A stretch of 64,000 nt of DNA, taken from positions 1 to 64,000 of the forward strand of contig NZ_QGDT01000012.1 in the NCBI RefSeq assembly GCF_003149085.1, given 5' to 3'. The position numbers and the translations under genes were made by a program. The notes below the pieces were generated by a model. That model worked only from the letters and a program-made list of their open reading frames with translations, had not been told where the DNA came from and did not search any database. The DNA is from Dyadobacter jejuensis (GTDB lineage: Bacteria; Bacteroidota; Bacteroidia; Cytophagales; Spirosomataceae). Shown in pieces: positions 26,886-34,742 of this stretch (position 1 is the stretch's first letter; each line of letters begins with the position of its first letter).

Positions 26886-28556
26886 CTATTTCCCAGCTTT
26901 GGCCCAGTTATCTCTCAGGGTAACGGTCCTGTTAAATACCAATCGCTCGGGGCTGCTATCCTTATCTTTGGTAAAATATCCTTTTCTCAAAAACTGGAAC
27001 GATTCTCCTTCTACAGCATCTTTTAAGGCAGGCTCTCCGATGGCTTCTATTACCTGTAGAGAGTGAGGGTTGAGGTAGTCCTTAAAGTCCCCTTCTTGAC
27101 CTGCAGCGTCTTCTACGGCAAAGAGCCGGTCGTAGAGGCGTATTTCCATAGGCAAGCCTTCGGTGGTAGACACCCAGTGAAGGGTCCCTTTTACGTTGAT
27201 GCCCGAGGTGTCGGATCCGCTTTTTGAGTTTTCAATGAGGCTACAATTCACCTGCACCACTTCCCCGTTTTCATCTTTTACGAAGTCGTCGCACTGGATA
27301 ATATAGGCACTCTTAAGGCGCACCATTTTTCCTGGTGCGAGGCGGAAGTATTTTTTGGCAGGCACTTCCATAAAGTCGTCCCTTTCTATAAATATTTCGC
27401 GGGTAAAAGGCACCAGGCGGTCTCCAGAATCCACCATTTCGGGGTTGTTTTCACTGGTAAGCCATTCGGTTTGCCCTTCGGGGAAGTTGGTGATAACAAC
27501 CTTTAGAGGATCGAGTACCACCATGCGGCGAGTTGCTAGCTTGTTAAGGTCTTCCCGGATGCAAAACTCCAAAAGGCCCACGTCGATCATGTTTTCCCGA
27601 CGTGCTACGCCAATCCGGTCGCAGAAGTCCACGATGCTATGGGGGGTATATCCTCTCCGTCTTAGGCCACTGATCGTCGGCATACGGGGGTCGTCCCAGC
27701 CGGTCACATGGCCTTCTTTTACCAATTGTAAGAGTTTACGCTTGCTGGTTACGGTATAGTTGAGGTTCCTCCGTGCAAATTCGATTTGACGGGAGGGGTA
27801 AATGCCCAATTGCTCAATAAGCCAGTTGTATAGCTCGCGATGCGGCATAAACTCCAAGGTACATAGGGAGTGCGTCACCGTTTCTAGGGAGTCGCTCTGG
27901 CCATGGGCGAAGTCGTACATGGGGTATATGCACCAAGCATCTCCTGTACGGTGGTGGTGGGCATGTTTTACTCGGTACAATATAGGATCGCGCATCAGCA
28001 TATTGGTGTGCGCCATATCTATTTTGGCCCTTAGGGTCTTGCTACCATCGGGAAAGACTCCTTCCTTCATCTGGGCAAAGAGCGCCAAGTTTTCGGCGAT
28101 GCTGCGATCGCGGTAGGGACTGTTTTTGCCGGGTTCGGTGGGCGTTCCTTTCAGCAGCGCAATCTCTTCAGAAGAAGAGTCCTCTACATAGGCTAGTCCT
28201 TTTTCTATCAATTGAATGGCGTAGCCATATAAAGTATCGAAATAATCGGAGGCAAATAGTTCGTTTTTCCACTCGAAACCCAGCCAGCGGATGTCATTTT
28301 TGATGCTTTCCACATATTCCGTATCCTCGGTGGTAGGGTTGGTATCATCGAACCGAAGGTTGGTGTAGCCCGGGAATTTTTTGGTAAGACCAAAATTCAG
28401 ACATATACTGGAGGCATGACCTATATGCAAATAGCCATTGGGTTCGGGGGGGAAACGTGTGACGATTTGGTCATATTTGCCCGAACGAAGGTCCTTGTCG
28501 ATTATCTCTTCTAAAAAATTGAGGCTTTTCTCTTCTTTTTTCTCTTCGGTATGCAT
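26886..28556 (-). CDS. glnS: Glutaminyl-tRNA synthetase
   Basis: About 556 residues from the ATG at 28556 (MHTEEKKEEKSLNFLEEI). An ATG at 28625 would add 23 residues not seen in the family. Class I motifs are present: FPPEPNGYLHIGHASS with the HIGH box, and the KMSKS equivalent VTSKRKLLQLV. The C-terminal beta-barrels that read the anticodon follow (NVKGTLHWVS). It charges tRNA-Gln in the cytoplasm. It is divergent from truA, with about 107 bases between the two starts. Confidence 0.97.
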   Translation of the reverse strand: MHTEEKKEEKSLNFLEEIIDKDLRSGKYDQIVTRFPPEPNGYLHIGHASSICLNFGLTKKFPGYTNLRFDDTNPTTEDTEYVESIKNDIRWLGFEWKNELFASDYFDTLYGYAIQLIEKGLAYVEDSSSEEIALLKGTPTEPGKNSPYRDRSIAENLALFAQMKEGVFPDGSKTLRAKIDMAHTNMLMRDPILYRVKHAHHHRTGDAWCIYPMYDFAHGQSDSLETVTHSLCTLEFMPHRELYNWLIEQLGIYPSRQIEFARRNLNYTVTSKRKLLQLVKEGHVTGWDDPRMPTISGLRRRGYTPHSIVDFCDRIGVARRENMIDVGLLEFCIREDLNKLATRRMVVLDPLKVVITNFPEGQTEWLTSENNPEMVDSGDRLVPFTREIFIERDDFMEVPAKKYFRLAPGKMVRLKSAYIIQCDDFVKDENGEVVQVNCSLIENSKSGSDTSGINVKGTLHWVSTTEGLPMEIRLYDRLFAVEDAAGQEGDFKDYLNPHSLQVIEAIGEPALKDAVEGESFQFLRKGYFTKDKDSSPERLVFNRTVTLRDNWAKAGK

Positions 28557-28663
28557 ACTATTCCTTAAGTGTAAATGGAATTCAAAGTTAATGTACTTAG
28601 AAGGAATTTTTGCAATCTGATTCATGAAATCGCAAAGTCAGGGACTTTATACTAATTTTGGGC

Positions 28664-29425
28664 ATGCGTTATTTCATCGAATTTAGTTATAAAGGAACGG
28701 CCTATCATGGGTGGCAGAGGCAAAACAATGCCATAGGGGTGCAAGAGATATTGGAGCAAGCACTAGGGAAAATACTCCGGGAGCCTGTGGCTATAACCGG
28801 CAGTAGCCGTACCGATACCGGCGTCCATGCCACTCAGCAGTTTGCCCATTTCGATAGGGCCGAGGGCGCCGCTCTGCCCCCCCGACTCGTATACCGGCTC
28901 AACGGCCTACTGCCCGACGACATAGCGGTGGCTGCCCTGCACCGGGTAGACCCTGAGCTCAATTCCAGGTTTGTGGCCACCCACCGACGTTACGAATACC
29001 GGATCTCAAGGACTAAGAACCCCTTCCTTCATGAAGTGGCCTATGGGTTATCGAGCCCGGTGGACGTGGACCGTATGAATGCCGCCGCCAAAGGGCTGCT
29101 GGGACTTCACGATTTTGAGAGCTTTAGCAAGGTGCATACCAACGTCAATAACTTTAGGTGCACCATTACCCGGGCCGAGTGGGAAGTGCGGGGCGACTTA
29201 TGGATTTTTCATATCCAGGCCAATCGATTTTTGAGAGGAATGGTCAGAGCTGTGGTAGGAACGCTTTTGGATATTGGCCGTGGAAAGCGTAGTGTCGAGA
29301 ATATGAAGGAGGTAATCGAAGCACGCAATCGGAAGTTTGCTGGCCCGCAAGCACCCGCTGAGGGGCTATTCCTGGTAGAGGTAGGCTATCCGGAGGGCTT
29401 GTTTTTGGAAACCTATCGAGACTAA
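28664..29425 (+). CDS. truA: tRNA pseudouridine synthase A
   Basis: About 253 residues from ATG 28664, although an in-frame TTG lies two codons upstream. The catalytic aspartate is D51 in SSRTDTGVHA, and RFLRGMVRAVVGTLLDIGRG is the conserved C-terminal block. TruA modifies uridines 38-40 in the anticodon arm. A strong hairpin closes the unit at 29450. Confidence 0.97.
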   Translation: MRYFIEFSYKGTAYHGWQRQNNAIGVQEILEQALGKILREPVAITGSSRTDTGVHATQQFAHFDRAEGAALPPRLVYRLNGLLPDDIAVAALHRVDPELNSRFVATHRRYEYRISRTKNPFLHEVAYGLSSPVDVDRMNAAAKGLLGLHDFESFSKVHTNVNNFRCTITRAEWEVRGDLWIFHIQANRFLRGMVRAVVGTLLDIGRGKRSVENMKEVIEARNRKFAGPQAPAEGLFLVEVGYPEGLFLETYRD

Positions 29426-29449
29426 ACGCCGGCAGGGGTCAATAAAAAT

Positions 29450-29497
29450 GGGGCGACAGCCATAACGATAGGAATTTATCGTTCTGGCTGTCGCCCC
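29450..29497. terminator. Bidirectional terminator hairpin
   Basis: A 13-bp perfect outer stem (GGGGCGACAGCCA and complement) continues into an inner AACGATA/TATCGTT stem, giving nearly 20 paired bases. It lies between truA and the convergent AhpD-like gene and probably serves both. Confidence 0.88.
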
Positions 29498-29524
29498 GCG
29501 GTTTGTCGATGAAGTGTATTAAAA

Positions 29525-30073
29525 TTAAGCCTCTACCTCGTTCAACTCGGGAGCCAAAGGAAAGTCGATGGCGAAGTCGGTGAGGTTATGAATGTAGTTG
29601 CTGATGACCTTGTCGCCCACCACAATCACCACGTCGATCAGGTTGGCTTCGGTGTAGCCTGCGTCGAAGAAGGCCGTTTTGGTGGCTTCATCTACTTTTC
29701 CTCGGTTGGTAACTACCGCCGCAGTAAGTTTTACCAAGGCGTCGATTTTGGCGTCGAAGCTGGCCGATCCACCGCGAAGTTCCAGAACTTGCTCGTCGGT
29801 AAAGCCATTCATCTTGCCCAATACCGTATGTGCCGATTGGCAGTACCGGCAGCCGTTGATCTGGCTGGTGACCAAGTTAATAACCTCCCGCTCTTTGGCT
29901 TTTAAAGTACTTTTGCGGTTTTGAAGGGTGAGGTAGTCGCCTAGAGCCGTCTCATTTTTGGCGTAATAGGCATATAAGTTAGGAACAAAACCCAGGGATT
30001 TTTCCAATTTCTCAAATATGGCCTGGTTGGCTGGGGTAACTTCTGCTTTGGTAGGAACTGCGTATTTAGACAT
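29525..30073 (-). CDS. Carboxymuconolactone decarboxylase / AhpD-like protein
   Basis: 182 residues, all-helical. The AhpD-type redox motif is C-R-Y-C-Q-S-A-H, with a preceding SQINGC. Proteins of this family reduce peroxides using the CxxC pair, or have lost that role; the intact CxxC...H favours peroxidase activity in the cytoplasm. It is followed upstream on the same strand by an AraC-type regulator 106 bp away, which may control it. Confidence 0.9.
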   Translation of the reverse strand: MSKYAVPTKAEVTPANQAIFEKLEKSLGFVPNLYAYYAKNETALGDYLTLQNRKSTLKAKEREVINLVTSQINGCRYCQSAHTVLGKMNGFTDEQVLELRGGSASFDAKIDALVKLTAAVVTNRGKVDEATKTAFFDAGYTEANLIDVVIVVGDKVISNYIHNLTDFAIDFPLAPELNEVEA

Positions 30074-30179
30074 CGTCGTGTTCGTTTAAAAGGTTGATTA
30101 AAAATCTATGATGCAAAGTAAACACCCTTTAAACCCGTGCCGATAGGTAGGATTGCCCGAAGGATAGGCAATTTTTCCC

Positions 30180-31010
30180 TTAGGACTTGTCGCGATAGTC
30201 GGAAGGTGCTATTCCAGACTGTTTCTTGAAAAAACGCCCAAAGGTTTGTAGATCCTCGAAGCCTAATTCGTAGGCGATCTCTTTGATGCTCCAGACGCTG
30301 TTCTCCAAAAGTATGCGGGCTTCCATCATTTTCCGATCCTGAATAAATTGCAAGGGAGTTTTTGAAGAGAACTTGGCGAAATAATTGGATAGGGTCTTCG
30401 GCGATTTATGGAGCATCGACGCATATTCGGCTACGGTATGATGGGTTTTAAAATGGGTCTCCACCAAAAAGTTGTATTCCCTAATCAAATCAACCTGCCC
30501 ATTTTCTAGATTTAGATACGAGGACTGGGCCTTATATATCCGCGTACATAAGATCAGCAAACGCTTGAGCAACATTCGCAACATTTCTAACTGCAGGGTA
30601 TCCTCCGTTTTTAATTCATGTAAAAACAAACTGTAGAGGTGCTCGAATACTTCAAGTTCGGCTTCGGGGAGTTGTATAACGGGTCGCCTGCTCGCTCCAA
30701 AAAAAAGAATGCCTTTGCAGCCAACCTCACTATCATGATCGATGATACAATAAAATGGGCGATTGAACTGGACGAGTCGAGCTCCATGGAGGGCCACTAC
30801 TTCTATGGCGTCGAATTCGGTAAGAAATACGATTTGGTTTTTGTCAAACGTTACGGGCGTGCCTCCTATGACGAGCTGGTTATGGTCGTGGGTGAACCAG
30901 ATGAGTGTCAATCCACTGGGGCCTATTACCTTTAGGTCTTTGAGTGATTGGGCAGTAAGGGCCTCTACCCTCAGAAAAGGATCTTTGGATTCGGAGTGAT
31001 GTACAGACAT
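30180..31010 (-). CDS. AraC family transcriptional regulator
   Basis: About 276 residues from the ATG at 31010 (MSVHHSESKDPFLRV). The open frame reaches 31133, but its first 41 residues lack family character. An N-terminal cupin-like ligand domain (about 1-150) precedes the two helix-turn-helix motifs (TVAEYASMLHKSPKTLSNYF and IKEIAYELGFEDLQTFGRFF). The end KKQSGIAPSDYR is typical. It probably regulates the AhpD-like gene that follows on the same strand; the effector is unknown. Confidence 0.92.
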   Translation of the reverse strand: MSVHHSESKDPFLRVEALTAQSLKDLKVIGPSGLTLIWFTHDHNQLVIGGTPVTFDKNQIVFLTEFDAIEVVALHGARLVQFNRPFYCIIDHDSEVGCKGILFFGASRRPVIQLPEAELEVFEHLYSLFLHELKTEDTLQLEMLRMLLKRLLILCTRIYKAQSSYLNLENGQVDLIREYNFLVETHFKTHHTVAEYASMLHKSPKTLSNYFAKFSSKTPLQFIQDRKMMEARILLENSVWSIKEIAYELGFEDLQTFGRFFKKQSGIAPSDYRDKS

Positions 31011-31256
31011 AGGGAGGTTGTAGCTATAAAATTTACCTTTTGACTCGAAAGATCTACCCAAAAGTAACTGTAAAAAGTTCCGGCTGCAAGGGGAGGGTGG
31101 AGGAAGGAGGCCTGTCAACCGCCATGAAACCAAATGATATTATAGCTTGTAGAAATTGAAATGTGGCGGGTTTGGGGAAGGTTTCTGCCAAAATATAAGT
31201 AAAAAACCCCCTTTACTTCTTTCTAAATTTTTTAGATCAACATTATTGTGAAATTT

Positions 31257-33332
31257 ATGTTTAAATCAATTTTATGGAGCAGCTTAGCCGTGCTAAGTGC
31301 GCTAACGATACAGGCCCAGCCTAAAAAGACCAAAAAGCCGAATATCATCTTCGTGCTGGTCGACGATATGGGGTGGGGCGACGTCGGGGCCTTTTGGCAA
31401 AACCAGCGGCTCAAAAATAACGATCGCAGTGAGCCCTGGCAGTTTACCCCCAGCCTCGACGCCATGGCCCATCAGGGAGCCATGCTCACCAATCACTACT
31501 GTGCAGCGCCCGTTTGTGCGCCATCTCGGGCATCTATCCTGCTGGGAGTGAGCCAAGGACATGCCAATGTACGCGATAACCAGTTCGACAAGGCTTTGCA
31601 GGATACCTATACCTTAGGGAATGTATTACAACAAGCGGGCTATAAGACCGGCCTGGTAGGCAAATGGGGACTGCAAGGCAAAGCCGATGTCGAGCCCAAC
31701 TGGCCTGCCCACCCCTTAAACAGGGGGTTCGACTATTCTTATGCCTATATTCGACATAAAGATGGTCATGAGCACTATCCCAAGGAAGGTATTTACAGGG
31801 GACGCATGCAAGTTTGGGACAACCGTCAAGAGGTATCCGAAGGCTTGGACAAGTGCTTTACCACCGATCTTTGGACCGCCGCTGCCAAAAACTGGATACA
31901 GAAAGAAGTAGAGCAGTCTAAAGGAGAGGATCCTTTCTTCCTGTACCTCGCTTACGACGTCCCTCATGCCGTATTGGAATTGCCTACGCAGGCGTACCCG
32001 GCCGGTGGAGGGCTCAAAGGGGGCCTTCAGTGGCTAGGGAAGCCAGGGCATATGATCAATACTGCATCGGGGACGCCAGACTCCTATGTGCATCCCGACT
32101 ACGCCAACGCCACTTACGACCACGACAAGAATCCAGCCACTGCCGAAGTGCCCTGGCCCGACACTTATAAGCGCTATGCTACCCTATGCCGGAGGATCGA
32201 CGACGGCGTGGGCGATATCATGAAGCTGCTGAAGGACTTGAATATCGACGAAAACACCATGGTGGTGTTTACTTCCGATAATGGTCCGTCGGTAGAGTCG
32301 TATTTGCCCGAGGAATATGCCAAATATGAGCCCACTTTTTTCAATAGCTTTGGGCCCTTCGATGGCATCAAGCGCGACGTATGGGAGGGAGGCGTGCGCA
32401 TGCCGACAATCGTGAGTTGGCCTGCTGCCATTGCCGGACAACGGGTGATCGATCAGCCTAGCGCCTCCTACGACTGGCTGGCGACTTTTGCCGATGCCGC
32501 TCAACTACCAGCACCAGCCCGTACCGACGGTGTATCGTTGATCCCCACCCTGACGGGCAAGGGAAAGCCTAATACCAGCAAGGTGTATATCGAGTACAAG
32601 CAGAATGGGAAAACGCCAAGTTTTGAGGAGTTTGACACGAGCCATAGAAATAGAAAACGCAATAACATGCAGAAAATCCGCAAGGGGGATTATGTAGGCG
32701 TGCGGTACAATATCAGCACGGCGTCCGACGATTTTGAAATATATGACGTGGTAAAAGACCCTCAAGAGACCAAAAACTTGGCAGGTGAACCCGCATTTAA
32801 AAAGCTTCAGCAGGAATTTAAAGATGAGGTGTTGCGGATACGACGTCCCGATGCAGAAGCCCCAAGGCCTTATGACCAGGATTTTGTGCCAGCCTTATCC
32901 ATTGAGCCTACCAAGGCGGGACTGCAATGGTCCTATTTTCAGGGAGCATACCCCTGGGTATCGTCGAATATGTCTGGTAAACCGAGCAAAAAGGGAATCT
33001 TGAAGTCCAGCGACCTGTCGCAAGTGAAGATGAAAGAGGGAATGGCCGTGGTGAAGGGCTATATCAAAGTACCTGCCGATGGGAACTACCGGTTCTCTAT
33101 GGAGGCTAACGGTTCTTTCCTGATGCGCATCCATGACGCTACCGTGCTCGATGGGAGCTATAAATATCAAAACGGTCAAGCACTTAGCGGCTCTGTGGCT
33201 TTGAAAGCCGGTTTCCATCCCGTTACCTTGGTGTATCAGCATGCCGAATCGGGCCAGGCCAATGGTACTTTGCAGTGGCAGCAGGCCGACGCCGCCCCGA
33301 AGGTACTGGGTGCCGGCGACCTATTCTATTAA
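31257..33332 (+). CDS. Sulfatase with C-terminal PA14-like beta-sandwich
   Basis: About 691 residues from ATG 31257; a GTG three codons upstream is possible. A signal peptide ends near LTIQAQ. The N-terminal alkaline-phosphatase fold carries DDMGWGDVGAF and the formylglycine motif C87-A-P-S-R91. The second metal site follows (FTSDNGPSVES). After about residue 530 comes a separate domain (VVKGYIKVPADGNYRFSMEA ... AGFHPVTLVY) resembling PA14 or similar carbohydrate-binding sandwiches. It removes sulfate groups from glycans outside the cytoplasm. A terminator hairpin closes the unit. Confidence 0.93.
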   Translation: MFKSILWSSLAVLSALTIQAQPKKTKKPNIIFVLVDDMGWGDVGAFWQNQRLKNNDRSEPWQFTPSLDAMAHQGAMLTNHYCAAPVCAPSRASILLGVSQGHANVRDNQFDKALQDTYTLGNVLQQAGYKTGLVGKWGLQGKADVEPNWPAHPLNRGFDYSYAYIRHKDGHEHYPKEGIYRGRMQVWDNRQEVSEGLDKCFTTDLWTAAAKNWIQKEVEQSKGEDPFFLYLAYDVPHAVLELPTQAYPAGGGLKGGLQWLGKPGHMINTASGTPDSYVHPDYANATYDHDKNPATAEVPWPDTYKRYATLCRRIDDGVGDIMKLLKDLNIDENTMVVFTSDNGPSVESYLPEEYAKYEPTFFNSFGPFDGIKRDVWEGGVRMPTIVSWPAAIAGQRVIDQPSASYDWLATFADAAQLPAPARTDGVSLIPTLTGKGKPNTSKVYIEYKQNGKTPSFEEFDTSHRNRKRNNMQKIRKGDYVGVRYNISTASDDFEIYDVVKDPQETKNLAGEPAFKKLQQEFKDEVLRIRRPDAEAPRPYDQDFVPALSIEPTKAGLQWSYFQGAYPWVSSNMSGKPSKKGILKSSDLSQVKMKEGMAVVKGYIKVPADGNYRFSMEANGSFLMRIHDATVLDGSYKYQNGQALSGSVALKAGFHPVTLVYQHAESGQANGTLQWQQADAAPKVLGAGDLFY

Positions 33333-33337
33333 TCAAT

Positions 33338-33376
33338 AGTGCTCCTACCTCATTGCGAAAACGAGGTAGGAGTACT
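33338..33376 (+). terminator. Terminator after the sulfatase
   Basis: AGTGCTCCTACCTC pairs with GAGGTAGGAGTACT over 14 bp (one wobble) around an 11-nt loop, six bases after the sulfatase stop. Confidence 0.8.
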
Positions 33377-33382
33377 TTCACC

Positions 33383-33448
33383 CTATAAATTAGGGTTAAG
33401 GTTGGTGTCTACATACGGTAGGGGCAACCAATACTTCGCCTTCGGCAT
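33383..33448 (-). pseudogene. SusD C-terminal relic
   Basis: About 21 codons ending in TAG at 33383 read KYWLPLPYVDTNLNPNL, the hallmark ending of RagB/SusD lipoproteins (...LPIP...N.NPNL). The upstream coding sequence is lost or scrambled, with an in-frame stop just before. It marks the former presence of another SusC/SusD locus, transcribed on the minus strand. Confidence 0.6.
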
Positions 33449-34061
33449 ATATCGTCAGCATAAAGGCCTGGGAGTAATGTTTTTCTATTCCAGATAAAGT
33501 GCTTGGTTTTTTTAAAGCATGACCCACTACGATGAGCCCTTTCAAAGAATTCAATTCACTAAATGCTTATTAGAGTAAAGGAGGTCTATTTGATGGACCC
33601 CCAATGAATATGGCAACTGAACTTTTTGATTAGTTTACTTTTTTATAAAATTTACCTAGTTGACACGTTCAATTATTTTATTGACGGGTCAACTGGACGC
33701 AGTTGTTCTAAGTATTTGATTGTCGTATCCAATTTTGTAGCGTCAGTATATTTGTATTTTAAAGTCATGAGGTTTAGGAATTAGAGAGGACAGGACCGTT
33801 CCAGCTGATTCCTACTAAAAAGACCATGGCCATAGCTGCGATTTGGTTGCAGGGGTGCTTCAAGGATAACCGATGATAGGTCAATAGCTATTGGTTTGCC
33901 AAACTGAAGAAATGTAGGCTTTCGATGAGGGTAAAATGTGCTATTTTCGTCTGATATTTATTGAATATTTTGTTTTTTTAATATAATATTGAAAGAATGT
34001 TAGTTGTGTCGAATATTATGGTTCGGTATAACCCACTATATGGACATCCTGACCTGAGCAT
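33449..34061. other. Decayed region before orphan sigma gene
   Basis: More than 600 bases without a supportable gene. Its position between a SusD tail and an ECF sigma gene suggests it is what remains of a deleted uptake locus. The last 150 bases are AT-rich and probably include the promoter of the sigma gene. Confidence 0.45.
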
Positions 34062-34631
34062 ATGCAAGACACTCTAGTTACCGATATTTTACTTTTAAAT
34101 TTGTTAGCCGCTGGTGACCAGGAGGCTTTTCAGCAGATTTATGAAAAATACTGGTACCGGCTCTACAGGATTATCAAGGCGAAAGTGAAAGTGGAGGCTG
34201 AGGCGGAAGAAATGGTGCAAGATATCTTCGTAGATATCTGGGAGCGGCGTCACCGTTTAGAAATTTCGGACTTAAAAAGTTATTTGTATTCTGCAGCCAA
34301 ATACAAGGTTCTCAATTATATAAAGGCTCAAATTATCCGCAGAACCTACCAGAAAGATAGGCTAGAAACACAAGTCGATTGTGATAGCAATACCGAGCAG
34401 GATCTGGCATTCAGCGATCTGAAATCGGCCATTGCCAATGGGATAGAGGACCTGCCCTCTAAAACAAGGGATATTTTTAACCTGAATCGCCTCGAAGATA
34501 AGTCTGTCAAAGAGGTGTCCCTACTGCTGGGCATCCCGGAACGTACCGTGGAATACCATGTAAACAAGGCCCTGAGTACTTTGAGGATCCACCTAAGAGA
34601 TTTTACCTTGCTACTTATTTTATTACTATAA
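34062..34631 (+). CDS. ECF sigma factor without an adjacent anti-sigma gene
   Basis: 189 residues with region 2 (FQQIYEKYWYRLYRIIKAKV, then EEMVQDIFVDIWERRHRL) and region 4 (LPSKTRDIFNLNRLEDKSV ... GIPERTVEYHVNKALSTL), the type that pairs with FecR/SusC. No fecR or susC follows; the next gene is convergent and separated by a terminator. With a SusD relic upstream, it looks like a survivor of a deleted uptake locus, or it now serves targets elsewhere. The frame is complete, with an unusual hydrophobic leucine-rich tail (LLLILLL). Confidence 0.92.
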   Translation: MQDTLVTDILLLNLLAAGDQEAFQQIYEKYWYRLYRIIKAKVKVEAEAEEMVQDIFVDIWERRHRLEISDLKSYLYSAAKYKVLNYIKAQIIRRTYQKDRLETQVDCDSNTEQDLAFSDLKSAIANGIEDLPSKTRDIFNLNRLEDKSVKEVSLLLGIPERTVEYHVNKALSTLRIHLRDFTLLLILLL

Positions 34632-34673
34632 TATTAGGAGACCTAAAGTTCGGGTTCTCGAATGGAGTATACC

Positions 34674-34721
34674 CAAAATACAAAACCCCAATGGAAATGA
34701 CCATTTGGGGTTTGTATTTTG
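34674..34721. terminator. Bidirectional terminator
   Basis: CAAAATACAAAACCCCAATGG pairs almost fully with the facing arm ending TTTGTATTTTG around a 6-nt loop. It lies between the convergent sigma and GH92 genes. The A/T outer stem gives U-rich ends in both directions. Confidence 0.85.
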
Positions 34722-34742
34722 TGCTTAGCGACAAAAGGGAGG

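Noticed and set aside
28640-28663. TAATTTTG at 28653-28660 as a Bacteroidota -7 promoter element for truA
   Set aside because: It lies only four bases before the start codon and lacks a TTTG at the expected upstream distance.
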